64,000 nt of DNA, from NCBI GenBank assembly GCA_037903475.1, contig JBAJFG010000177.1, forward strand, positions 434,001-498,000, in the 5' to 3' direction. The DNA comes from Ancylostoma caninum (Eukaryota > Nematoda > Chromadorea > Rhabditida > Ancylostomatidae). A model generated the notes under the pieces. That model saw only the letters and a program-made list of their open reading frames with translations, searched no databases and was not told where the DNA came from. Both the position numbers and the translations under genes were made by a program. Shown piece by piece: positions 1 through 11,032 of the stretch; the stretch's first letter is position 1; every line of letters starts with the position of its first letter.

Positions 1-3000
1 TCGTGCTGCGTAGCTCCGAAACACATCAAGTTTGCAGTAGGCTTTACCCCCGCACTCATATAACTTGGGCGTTATCGGATAAATTTCGTCCTCTACATCA
101 CTCGTGCGATAAAGTAACTGAAAAATAGGTTTCAGCAAAGCTTCTACTAGTCCGCAAAATTTACCTCACCTTGAAATAGGGCTGGTTATCTGTGTTGTTC
201 ATCCATAACTCAACGATTGTGGCTGCTGAGTATGCTGGATATCCACCCGATATGACAACTTGTGATTGAATTCCCATTACAGAGAGGAAGGCAAAAATAG
301 TGGTGTCGTGCTTAACACATTACATTGGTGCACTTTTTCACGCAAAAGACGATGCACTTCTTCTGTGCCTTCATCTTCACAGATCACATTTGAAATTGCA
401 TCCACACAGTCGTATCGAATATCATGAACCCGTCATCAAAAGCCTAGTTTATGTCCATTATAAAGCGTCATTTGCTTATTTCTTGTAAGAGGTGCATATC
501 AGGTTATTCATAGCTCTTGATTATGAGGTTGTCATTAAGACTATGAAAGACCTGTTTTCACGTGGTTTGTTCAGCCACAGTGAAGCCGGAACACCCCACC
601 ATCTCCTTTATAAGTTTATAAGGGAGATGGTAGGGATTCTGCGTAGATTCAGTCCTTTTCGAAAAGACACGGATTGCACGCGCGGTTCCATAGTGTTGTT
701 GCCGGGGAATTGCGACGGAACCGACTCGGCTCTCAAGTTAGAGCATGCTCTCTTCTCCTCCATCGTTCAGGTCCCACCACGTTTCCGCAGTCACGGAATA
801 CGTTTATATTTCTGAGAAGGACTGCATGCATAGACTGGACGTCGATGGCGGTGGCCCATCTGCGGCCTCGAGAGGGATACCGCATCGTGCGCGGTGGGAT
901 CGCTGCTGTCTGTCGTCCGAATGCTATTTCTAGGCGCTTTTCTTCCCCATTTGGTCGGAAGTCCTTAAAATCGGTTAGGAAGCTGCTAGAAGTAGCATGA
1001 CAGCAGCAGAAAACATCGGTTCCGCCGTGCGCGGCATCCTTCTCGAGGCCTCGGATGGGCCACTGCCATCCACATCTACTGTATGTTTCAATCACACCCC
1101 AGAATTGATTAAACGAGAACTCTTAAAACTTGGATGAATACTATTTTCTGTGATTTTTCCACATACGAAAAAATTAGTGCACAATGTTACACTCTACCAG
1201 CATTGCGGCGCTTCATTAATGGCACCGACCCACCTCAGCATCGTTTCTGACATTTTCACACAAGAATAATCTTCGTGCACTGCTAAAGCACTTTTCCTTG
1301 AAGGCAGCACCCCACGATAATCTTCGTGTCTGAGATTTCGCGCTTGGACACGAGCTGGAATGCTCTATTGGGGCACAAACAGTGTCAGATATTCGCTGTT
1401 CCACAATACATTTGTTTTTCTTCTTTTTTTTTGCTTTCGTGGGCCAAATCTTACTTTCTTCGTACTCTTTGCAAAAAACATTGTTTTTTTTTTCGTTCGT
1501 TGAGCAGTTTGTTTTCGAAATTCGTATTTGACTTCAATTCCTGAATTTGAGGTCATTTTGAGAGTTCTTTCTTTCTCAGTAGCTTGTCGTTTGTTGCTGT
1601 ATCTTTTCTAAAAATCAATTTCTGTGTTCTTCACCGAAAATGACGCAAAGCGACCTAAATAAGTAATTACGTGAGAAAAGTAAATAGTAGCGAAGGAAAG
1701 GCATCATCCATTTTTTTCAATAGGTCGGGACCCCAGGGCTAGCGCAACTCAAATCTGCTGTATTGAAGCATTGATAAAGAGGGCTGTAAAGAACGATGAT
1801 TCCATAGTTTTTGGCAAGTTTCACAGATTGGCGGAGTCCAGCACTTAATTACACTAACTTTAATCTTAGATTTCATTGAAATTTTGGAATAAAAATAAAT
1901 AAGGAACAGGCTCTGCACTCACCGCTGAGTAAACGTAGTACTTAAGACCATTCACCCATCTGCACTTTGATAGATGTTTATTATTCAAACAGTCCAACTT
2001 TATATTCATGTGCATATTGATGTCATTGAACATCCACCCTCCTCGGATTTTCTGGAGCTCCAGTCCAATGTCGAGATTGTTCATGATTATTCTCTTGGCT
2101 TAAATATATGAATGCAATTTCCTCCCTGAGCACATTCCTTCATACAAAATGTTCATGCTAAAATCGTTCAAAACAGCAAAGCATAATGAGTTCCGAAACA
2201 CTGGACGAGAAAAACATTGCGAGAATGCCACATGTAAGCAGAAAATGTTCGGTAAGAGCTCATAATGACCTATACGTACTATTGTTCGAAGTGCTAGATC
2301 TAGGGAGAATACTACTCAGAGCTATGAGGGCCTGCTTTGGTCAAGGGCTGGCGTTATGCTTCAGGACCAAGGTGAAACAGGAAGCACCACTGGCAGGCTC
2401 TGCTGTTCTGCTGCTAGGGCAATGACGATTGTTCTATCGTAAGAATAAGACAGGCAAAAACCAACGCAGAAAGAATTGGACGAATTGCTTCTTAGAATCA
2501 GCAGCCGTCTTTTAGTTCAAAATGTTCAGCAGTAACTAGGAAAGGGTGTAAAAATGAAGTAAAACAAATGTTCAGATATGATCTCTATGTTTTCTAGATA
2601 CTGCTGAACATTTCGAACTAGAAGACGACTGCTGATTTTCACGATTTTGGAAATTGTTGGGTAGTGGCAAAAGACGAGTGCCTGAGCAGGTAATAGGCGG
2701 CCCGGGGGGGAGCGTCGTAGGAAAATTGGGTGCCCGCCATTTTGAGACCACAATGAGTTTCAAAGATGAAGTTGATAATGAGGCTAATTCTGCCCTAAAT
2801 TAAAAGTATAATGCAACCAGTAATAAGAATAAAGAAAAATTCAAAAAGGAAAACTGAATCGATGTAAAGTTTCTGACTAATTTACTGGGCAAGTGAGTTT
2901 AGCATGTCAACCCCCCTACCGCGCGTCCGCCATTGCAAAAGATCCACTGTTCATGTGCGATCTTCCAACAAATCCTTTGATCTAGGCTGCCCATTTAGAA

Positions 3001-6000
3001 AATGCACATTCAATCAACTCACCATAAATGCCATTGTTATAAAGTTGAATTCGATTGTTGATTTCTGTAATTTCTCGGAAGAGATCGTCCGAGAACCAGC
3101 TATTTTTCTGTCGTAACGATTCATTTTTATGAAGTTGCTGAAATAGAAATAAGTTGCTACAATAAAGGGATACTTGCCGGCTTTCTTTTTCCTTCCTAGT
3201 ATTGAATAATACGAAGAAGCAACTACTTCTCGTGAGGACAAAGAAGTTAATAGGTTTGTGCAAGCGAGATTTTGCTCACTTAAAGGCGTAAACCTGACTG
3301 ACATGACAAATGAAATCTTTATGAAATCTGCTTCAACTCAAATTTTTATCAGGAGTTGTGCTGCACTGATATCAAAAAGGATAGCTCGCGCTAGTTGCAG
3401 AGAAGTCACTCTGATTCAAAACATATTGATTGCAGTAATTATAATTTCATATAAGTGAGAGTGTTCCAATTCTTGTAGCGCTCACGCCGCAATACTACAA
3501 TGTTTGCAATAGCGAATGCATGCTCTTTCATTGTTAGCACTCGAATAAACATAATTCCCTCTCTTGAAAACACGTCTGTCCTAAGGGTCGAGCAGCTCTG
3601 ATGTGCAGCAGCTATCGCCTTTGTGCTGACCTCAATCATCAGGGCGTCCCTTACTATCCATAGATTATCAACATGAATGTCTTCTTTGCAGTTTGTAGAC
3701 AATTTCTTGAACAGATTCCGAACCTTAAATAAATTTGATTTCAAAGATCTTAAAAGTGTGGTTCACTCAAAACAACTAGTTTTTTTTTCGGAGGAATATT
3801 CCATAAAGAAGTTCTAGTGAAGTGATCTGAGCTCACATCTGATGAGTTTAGAAAATCTTTAACTTCTCCTGACTGTTTCGCCATTCCCCATAACCAGTCG
3901 TGACGGTCACAAGGCGCATGAGGTACAAGAGTCTAAACGATTTATGTATATTAACAAAACGCAAGTAAGAGTCATTTCTTCTAAATTTAAGAACTTCAGA
4001 AAAGGAAAGAAGACCTGGTCTGTGTCTGTAGCAGGTAAGTCATAAGTCATAAGTCTGTGCACCCCCGACCGCAACCGGGATATGCAATTCATTTTTTCAT
4101 ATATGAGTCTGCCTAACATACCCATTTATATTATATTTTAAGTGTTTTCCATAAAGTTCGTTTGTGTGCTTCACGTGCACGCACGGCGGTTTTTCATTCA
4201 TAGCGAAACGATTACGGCCGCACTCACGTGATCAGTGTCATGATCGACGGTGTGCACTGCAATCGGGACGTAGCCAACTGGCCAGCCTTGTACGTCCGGA
4301 TAGTCGACGCCTTTGATACTTGATCCATCGTTCTGGCCATACATGCCCATCATATTTGAAATAGCGGAAATGATTGTTCTGTTGACATCTGATGATCGGA
4401 TGTAGATCTGCAAGAAATTTTCTATTACGATCATGTCAGCTCGGGATTTCAGGCGAGTCTCGGATTCCTGCGTTATTTGTTCCTAAGGAGGTATGACCGA
4501 AACAGAATTTGTTTAACTAGTCATGCATACAGGGTGCGGCCTATGTTCCCGGACAAGAACTTCATATCTCATATGAAAACGATCCAGCCAAAGCGCATGT
4601 CATTATGATGGCGTTAATTAGGACAATTAAAAACATATTACTACTAATGTCCAAACTGATTAATTCTAGAACAATTACGAGCCTACGAGCACCTTACTCA
4701 ATTTGGTGAAAAGGCCGCGATGCATTTGACATCGACTTTACTCGAGAAGTGGATCAGAGGCTAGAGAAGGCCAGAGGCTAGAGAAATTCTATGGGATTCA
4801 GATAGGATACGATTGACGGCTATACCTCCTTCCCCTAATAAATGGTGAACAGCTCTCTGCCCATGGCCAGAAGTGGTTTTGCCTTCGTAGCCTGGCACTC
4901 CTGTCTCGACACTTGTAGAGACGTAAGATGCAGGGAGTACCTGGGATGGGAAGCCCGAATGTTAGGCTCAGTGGGCCTCGCGCTCTTTGGATGAGGCAAA
5001 AATTAAAAACCAAAACTTCTTGTCCGAGAACATATGCCGCACCGTGTATAGTCCCCCACTGTACCACATCCAGCACTATCAGCTGACTCCAGTGGTTGAG
5101 GCCTGCTACATCACATGTGACGCGACAGCTTGTTTGTCTGCGCATCTAAACATTTCTTTGGTGTCACCGCTCTCATTCTCATGCGGTCCTCCTGTTTTCT
5201 GTTCTATCCTGTCGAAACACATAGTGAGATCTGTGTGAGAGAATCCGGACCATCAATTGTCTTAATGTAAGGTGCTCAGGATTTCCGGGAAAACTCCTCA
5301 CCACATCTCCCCTTTTCACTTTCACTAGCCAAGGTAAGATACCTTTGGGAAGAGATGTTTTGCCTGGTTGGAAGATGTTGAACAAAAAAGGCAAAAGCAC
5401 TGAAGCACACCAAACGATGTACCTGAATTCTTCTTACAAGGGAAGTGCAACAGGCCAGACTCGCAAATCGGAATGAAACCTATCTGGCTTGAATCTTTGT
5501 TGGAGAGGGTGTTACAGTATATATTTCATTATTGCCCTCGATTCCAAAAAACAAAAATCCCACCACAGTACCATATGCGCTGCAGCACTCGTCCGTCAGC
5601 GACGATGTGGCCGAGTGGGGAGGATGCTGCACTGTCAGCTCGAGAATTTGAACCCCGTTTATTTAGATTTAGATCCAGGCTCTTTCCTCACTCCAGTGGA
5701 AGCCTGCTTCCCCTCTGATCTCTGCAGTGAATGCGACTGTAATGATTGTAGCAGAATTTCTTTCATTGTCTGCGCGTATTGTTCTCACCTCTTTTGCTTT
5801 GAACACTTCATTGTCTGTGTGCACCGTTGCTGCCAGTAAATGCTTTCTCATTGACCATCCTTTTTTTGTTTTGAATGAAAATTTTACAATTTTCTAGCGA
5901 CTCGAGGGAAAGCTGTACGATCACTAAACTACGTTCATAGCATAGTAGTTATTCTATAGCTAGTACGTCAGTAAAGACAAGTGTTGTCTTCTAGCCCTCC

Positions 6001-9000
6001 AAAATTGATTTCAATAACATAGGAGGAATAAAAAACAAAAATGCAAAACGAGTGTCAATGACGGGATCCAAACCCTCGACCTCCTGCCTATCAGTCCGCA
6101 TCCTCTCCACTCGGCCACCTCGTCGCTGACGGACTAGTGCTGCAACGCATATAGTACTGTGGTGGGATTTTTGTTTTTTGAAGCCGAGGGCAGTAACAAA
6201 ATATATACTGCAACACCCTCTCCAACAAAGATTCAAGCCAGATAGGTTTCATCCCGATTTTCGAATATGGCCTCTTGCACTTCCCTTGTTAGCACAGGAA
6301 GAAAATTTCCATGCAAATTTCCTATGCTGTGCATCAGATGGAGAGTACAGGGTGCCTGAAAAGTATTGGCGCGCGCAAGAACTCTGCATTTTCGAAACTA
6401 TGCGTTCTCGGTCTGGATTTTTCTAAGCGCTGGAACAAGAACATTTCAAGTAACACTATAAAATGAGTTGCTCAAGGTCAAATGCTTCAAATGCACGAAC
6501 GCACGCACGACGATGCGCCGCAAGTCACCCGGCTGCCGAAGTTGGCGACTGGCGATCGCCAACATCGGCGGCCGCCGATAATAGCGACTGCGGCGTCGGT
6601 GCTTATCGATTGGTCGCCAACATTGGCGATCGGCGACTGCGGCTTCGGTGTAAATCGATTGTGAGCGGTTGCCAACATTGGCGGCCCTCAAGAAGCCATA
6701 CTCCTCGAGGAGTTGAGATCGTTTAAATAGGCAATTGTTGTGCGCCTTTCGTAAAAATAAGCCCTAAACAAAGGAAGGACCACGATCGGAAGTGTTCCAA
6801 GACCTTCATCCTTTGCCTAAGAGAACCCAGGTTTATGGGCATCCAAGAAAGTCGATGCTGATTTTTTCCATGGGCAGGTATCCAGTCCTGATGATAGTTC
6901 TGTAAAAGTTATTTTCTTCCTAGGGAACCATATATTGGTTCCTCTCTGTATAAATCAACGTTAGATAAAAATCAATTTCAAACAACGCTCCAATATTTTT
7001 CAGACACCCTGTATTTTGACCGTCACTATAGTTCGAGCCCTTGAAAATAAGCACACAAGTTTTTGTAGCGAAATTCCGGGTACTTCTAGCTCTAACAACC
7101 TATTACTCAGAAGGCGAATGAAATGGCGAGTCGCACTCAATGAAAGATCAAGATAATCAGAATCATCGAATTGAGTATGTTCAAGAGGGAAAGCAGGGGG
7201 CTCCTCATTAGGCTCGAACCAGACTCGGCGGCGGAGGTATGGGCGCCCGCGCTTTATGACCCCCGGCTTCCTGGGGCGTCGGCGCCGAGGCTGCCATCAA
7301 CGCAATATCCCTCAAACTCGAAAATTAGAATTTATTTGCGTTGCTGGATTTCTACGCTCACAACCAAGTAGTACACATCACATTCAGATTCATATTCATT
7401 CTATTCCATCGGTCTTCCAATACTAATGAGCAGTCCTAATATGGAAATTTTGCCTTCTAAGCGTAGAATTGAGTTACTGATAGGTCTTTCCTACTTCAAA
7501 CTTTGTTTTTTTAGCTGAAAAAGGCAATCGTTGCATTAAGAGCTGGGCGCAAGTAACACAAATTCTAAATTGGGAAAGAAAATGAGAGAAGAATGCTCAC
7601 ACGTTGTTGGTCCACCTACCCATGAAGACCATACATTGGTATCTGCAAAATGTAGCAGCGCTTACCTTGAATAAAATAAGAAAACAGGCAGATGCTTCCC
7701 CACAAGGTACTGGTCTTATAGTGAGCTTCAAAGGCAGTGTCTTACATCAGAAATCAATCTTGAGATTTGTTTAGTAACATTAAACCGAGCTGCTGGTACA
7801 AGCTACATTGGTTGCATGGGAAGGTTTTTTAACCGTTTTGGGGCATTCCACGCATATCGCTGGAGTCATCACGTCGAGCTGGTTCAGAATACGTTCACAT
7901 CTCAAGGTCGAGTTTAGGTGAGACACTGACTCTTAATTAAATACTTACCATTCATGGAAACCTGATTTTTCAAAAAAGATAAGATGCTAAATTTAGCAAC
8001 TACATGCCCATGGAACCTGAGAAGAAATGAAGTATAAAGTAGTTTTTCATCAACTTATAGAACGCAGAACCTCACCTACAAAGATCTGGAACGAGTACAG
8101 TCTTTGTGGTTGGCGTAGCAAAACCGAAGTTTCTGAGTAAATTTGCACACTGCGTAGTCTTCAGCATTTCATTCGGCAAAAGTGAAACACTGCCACTATC
8201 TTTGAAAGGATGATAATTATTAGCATAGCTGCCCCGCCTACAAAATAGGTAGCGCATCTGGTCCACTAAGATAAGGAGGGGTGCGCGGCTGGTCAGCTGA
8301 GCTAAAAAGGCGTGCGCGGCTGGTGGTCCGTCGAAGTAATAAGGAGTGCGCGGGCGTACCCCTAAAAATGCCTGAAATGAATAAGAAATGCGAAACCACG
8401 CGGAAAGCTCGCAGCCAAAACTGAGGCCACCCTGAGGGCGAAACCATCAAGAAACGGTAAAGGGGATGTGGTCGAATGCAAATTCGGCGAGATCGCGGGT
8501 ACGGTGCCCCGGCCTTTCTATAGACCGCGGCGATAGTTTTTTTTTTGATAAAACAAATCCGGTCTTTTAAATGGAAGAGATGGAAATGAGGTCAGATGGA
8601 TAATTATCCTAATTATGTTCATTTTGATGAGTCAAATGTGAATAGAGTTACCTCTTTGGAGGAATACTTTGCTCCTAAGAATTTTGTATCCACATACAAC
8701 TTCCGCATTTGTTTCCCAAAGTTGAAATGCTGCTTCATTCCTCTCTGAAATATTGTTTCTTTGGCATGTTTCGTGATTGTCGTATAGGCGTTTTTGTTCA
8801 AGCGGCTTCTCTTAAGGAGCCTAACTGAATGTCGAATTCCTTCAAAATTTATTCGGAAACAAAACTCACCGGTGAAAGTTGGCCAAATCCTCCTCCTCCA
8901 AAGGTCCAATCCCCTTCTTCGAATGGGTCGGACTGGAAAGTTAACGTCGGTGAGCGATCTCCATGCCGCCAAATCTGGAAAAGGAGTAATTCACGTAGTT

Positions 9001-9194
9001 CATCTCCCAATTTAGCACTAGACTATCTGTAATTCTCTTCAAAATTTTTCTTTCTGTTCTCACGCATAATTTGAACTGACACAGAAGGCAGCGTAATCAC
9101 TGTCACTAACCACTTGAACAAGCAGCAGTTCCATTTCTCCGTCTTTTAAGGCCACACCCGTAGACGCTAATGTAAGGAGGAGGGCGATTAACAT
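1..9194 (-). CDS. Histidine acid phosphatase, secreted (3' end beyond window)
   Basis: Spliced minus-strand gene read directly from the sequence. Exons (5' to 3'): 9194-9111, 8974-8870, 8744-8652, 4407-4228, 3932-3837, 3723-3631, 3137-3023, 2098-1923, 310-170, 117-1 (open at the window edge). All junctions are AG/GT and phase-compatible; together they give 1200 bp or 400 codons. The start MLIALLLTLASTGVA is a signal peptide. Exon 2 carries the phosphohistidine loop IWRHGDRSPT. Exon 4 carries YIRSSDVNRT and GWPVGYVPI. Exon 6 has DNLWIVRDALMIE, exon 7 the WFSDDLF region. Exons 8 and 9 join to give YYVYSA-HDTTIFAFLS with the catalytic HD; the last exon has YECGGKAYCKLDVF. These are the landmarks of branch-2 histidine acid phosphatases, which hydrolyse phosphomonoesters outside the cytosol. 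Perhaps 20-40 residues, possibly a membrane tail, lie off the window. The exon 6 donor (GTCAGC) is the weakest. Which paralogue it is cannot be told. Confidence 0.95.
836..1081. repeat. Short foldback repeat in acid phosphatase intron 9
   Basis: Two arms of about 100 bp face each other: the left (about 838-945) reads GGTGGCCCATCTGCGGCC and the right (about 970-1080) contains its near complement GGCCTCGGATGGGCCACTG. CTGCTGTC and the GCTAxTTCTAG blocks are also mirrored. It has no coding content and looks like a small MITE. The rest of this 1.6-kb intron (311-1922) holds a stray motif AAGGCAGCACCCCACG at about 1292, similar to the end of the MITE at 16.5 kb, and nothing else recognised. Confidence 0.6.
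2497..2642. repeat. Inverted repeat in acid phosphatase intron 7
   Basis: The arm at about 2497-2542 (AATCAGCAGCCGTCTTTTAG then TTCAGCAGTA) is matched in reverse complement at about 2591-2642 with a handful of mismatches; about 48 bp separate the arms. No coding potential. It could be a hairpin-forming MITE remnant. Confidence 0.55.
5435..6300. mobile_element. Foldback element with tRNA-like (A/B-box) arms
   Basis: Arms of over 200 bp (about 5435-5690 and 6060-6300) are close reverse complements, sharing ACAAGGGAAGTGCA, ATGAAACCTATCTGGCTTG and GTCAGCGACGA. Each arm then carries TGGCCGAGTGG, the A-box of tRNA-Ser/Leu genes, followed about 30-40 bp later by a B-box-like GGGTTTGGATCCC (right) or GAATTTGAACCCC (left). 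So two tRNA-like pol III promoters point inward at one another. It could be a pair of tRNA-derived SINEs in inverted orientation or one foldback element with tRNA-like parts. Neither copy folds as an intact tRNA. It sits in the largest acid phosphatase intron. Confidence 0.7.
6348..7011. mobile_element. Tc1/mariner-type MITE with TA duplication
   Basis: The left end CAGGGTGCCTGAAAAGTATT and the right end (reverse complement CAGGGTGTCTGAAAAATATT) form inverted repeats of about 28 bp, each flanked by TA (6346-6347 and 7012-7013). At 664 bp with no transposase frame it is non-autonomous. Its left interior holds the GC-rich repeats described separately. A similar CAGGGTGCGGCC end without a visible partner lies at about 4532, and a TACGGGGTGCGGCAAAAG end at about 38697. 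Confidence 0.75.
6545..6683 (+). repeat. GC-rich direct repeats inside the 6.3-kb MITE
   Basis: GCGACTGCGGCGTCGGTG at 6583 and GCGACTGCGGCTTCGGTG at 6633 begin two direct units of about 50 bp, each with TATCGATT or AATCGATT and ending CCAACATTGGCG. A partial unit (GCGACTGGCGATCGCC, AACATCGGCG) precedes them at 6545. GC content is far above the surroundings. Confidence 0.7.
8262..8360 (+). repeat. Degenerate GC-rich tandem repeat in acid phosphatase intron 3
   Basis: Three imperfect units of about 40-50 bp share AAGGxGxGCGCGG: AAGGAGGGGTGCGCGGCTGG, AAGGCGTGCGCGGCTGG and AAGGAGTGCGCGGGCG. No function is seen. The rest of the intron between 7012 and 8651 shows nothing further that I recognise. 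Confidence 0.5.
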
Positions 9195-9290
9195 CTTTTT
9201 GCTTTGCTGGATTCAGCTGCAGAAGATCTGAATAAAGCTGTATAGATAGCTTGGAAATGACGGGAATTCCTGAATGTCGAGATAAATAGG
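9195..9290 (-). promoter_or_regulatory. 5' region of acid phosphatase: trans-splice acceptor and WGATAR sites
   Basis: On the minus strand TTTATTCAG ends at 9228, about 34 bases before the ATG at 9194; it reads as a splice acceptor with no upstream donor needed, so a spliced-leader site is likely. A second AG (TTCTGCAG) lies just downstream. Written on the plus strand, AGATAG (9244-9249) and AGATAA (9280-9285) fit the WGATAR core used by intestinal GATA factors, which drive the C. elegans gut acid phosphatase pho-1. Regulation is inferred from motif and family only. Confidence 0.4.
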
Positions 9291-10255
9291 AACAGTTATA
9301 TGAGCAATTGACGAGGGAAGGATGCCAGATATCTGCTGCATTTCAGAACAACCTTGAAGCACAAAGGTACTGCGTGGTGTAGAGGTAAGTGTCCCGGCTC
9401 TCATTTACGTCTTTGTAGTCTCGATTCCCTTCACGAGTGGCGTCTTTGCATTCTTCGTTCACTTACTGTTTCCCTCTGAATACCTATTTTACGCAGTTTT
9501 ATAGTTAGATATTCTGAAAGCTTGGAACCAAATGATCCTCACTACCCCGACTTTGTTAAAGTAAAACTGCTGATGATGCTCGCGTGGGCACAAATTTCCG
9601 AAAAATTCTTTCTTGCTGTAATACATGTACCATTATAGTGTTATTTGAAGTGCTCGACACGAATATATGGTATCCATTTTGTGACACAACCCCATCTCCA
9701 TAAGTTTACGGTAGAATTAACTGCAATTGCTGTGAAAACCGAAGAAAACTGTTGATTTCGCTATTGAAATGGTAATCGCACACAAAATGATGTTGATAGT
9801 CGTGATCAGCGCTTGAAATAACCCTCTTGTGCAGAAATTGGAACGATTCTGTTGGATGCCTAAACTACCCTGTGCCTAATGGTCGTCCCTTCCTGAGTGG
9901 TAGTAGTAGTGAAAAAGCGGCGGAGCGGGTCAAGGCGTAATTCTGTGCTCGTAATTTTGCAATTTTTCCCTGAAATTTTGCATGCGGGTTTATTTGGACT
10001 GCTGATCGCGACTTCTGCACAGCAACGCTGAGGTGCCACTTTAGGTCGCAAACTTGCATACTGGATTACAACATGCCGTGGAGAATTTCTTGTGATCAAA
10101 TTCAAAGAAAGTTTTCCGGATTGAAAGGAGAGTGCGGCGGGCTACTTGGGATTCGCCTTGTTGGATGACCGAGCTGATCGCCTGTTGCTGGAGCAGCAGG
10201 AAACTCAGAATTGGCATCATACACGCTAGGTTATTGTCTCCATACTAACTATAAT
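9291..10255. other. Intergenic, nothing recognised
   Basis: No convincing exon. A well-formed acceptor (TGCATTTCAG, to 9346) lies 37 bp before a strong donor (AGGTAAGT, 9386) on the plus strand, but the enclosed sequence resembles no protein. The rest is ordinary AT-rich DNA. Confidence 0.4.
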
Positions 10256-10475
10256 CACTCGAAAATCGCGTTGATTCATCATTTGTTTGTGACTTCATAA
10301 AACCCCTCAGGAGTTAGCTAGCCAGAATCTTCAACCAGCATTCGAAAGAGGAAAAAAGCCTTATCAGAGGGTTACACAAATTGGATTGAGGGTGTTCAAA
10401 TTGGGCAGAAGAGAAAAGTTTAGTTGACCTTACCCAGAAACGGCAGTTATTTTCGCAACAACCTAATATAAGTGA
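10256..10475 (+). mobile_element. 3' end of a bandit/Hsmar1-like mariner
   Basis: The segment matches the right end of the mariner at 56703-58034 over about 210 bp: TTCATCATTTGTTTGTGACT, GCATTCGAAAGAGGAAAA, GCAGAAGAGAAAAGTTTA. It ends in CAGTTATTTTCGCAACAACC followed by TAATATA. Only the end is present; no partner terminal repeat is visible upstream, so the element is 5'-truncated. Confidence 0.7.
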
Positions 10476-11032
10476 CTCCGTGTAGAACAGCAGAAAAACT
10501 CGTTTTCGTGCCCCGGCGCTTTTAACTTATAGGCGGAGGTAGGGGGCTACTGGATTTCCGCACCGTGCAATCCCTTGCTGATCCCTCACACAGTGCGCAT
10601 TCCATCCTCTTAAGGAGTGGATAGTCAAAAATTCTTGTGGGAAGTACGAATCTCCTCAGACTGTGCCCTACCCGGGGGTTACGCGAGTTCAAAATTCCTC
10701 CCACCTTTGCTCATCCGCTCCGCCCACCGACTCCCCAAGAAATGGAGTTCAAAAACAGGTTCTGACAATTTCGCACGAGATCACGGATTGTGACCAGTAG
10801 CTCCTGGAAACTCTTTTCGTATTCGTAAATCCTAGAATCCTCAAGATTTTGAAAAGGGACGATGGGTTCAAGCAAGTCTTTTTATAGTACGGCAACTTAT
10901 GATACTGGATCGGTTTCGCTCATAAGATTCAGCTGAGCACTACCACCAAAAAGGAACTGTCGAAGTTTCTGCCATTTTGCTCTCAGACCGAATGCACTTC
11001 TTGTATCAACACTGTTGTCAAGCAGTTCCTAC
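10476..11032. other. Spacer between mariner end and palindromic element
   Basis: No coding exon seen. It includes a locally GC-rich patch (10520-10740) with no repeat partner found in the window. Confidence 0.35.

Noticed and set aside
1..5. A CAG|CACGA on the minus strand that could start the HD exon of the phosphatase
   Set aside because: A much better exon starting HDTTIFAF was found at 310-170 and its continuation at 117-1 runs through these bases in frame.
733..1095. 120-codon minus frame
   Set aside because: Lies across both arms of the inverted repeat at 836-1081, inside a phosphatase intron.
8072..8266. Minus frame ending LVPDLCR before a GTGAGG donor, inside the phosphatase intron
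   Set aside because: The flanking exons already join seamlessly as SSKE-IYIRSSD; an extra exon would disrupt a conserved block.
9337..9386. Strong acceptor and donor 37 bp apart on the plus strand
   Set aside because: The enclosed sequence has no supported frame or neighbour exon; such pairs occur by chance in 64 kb.
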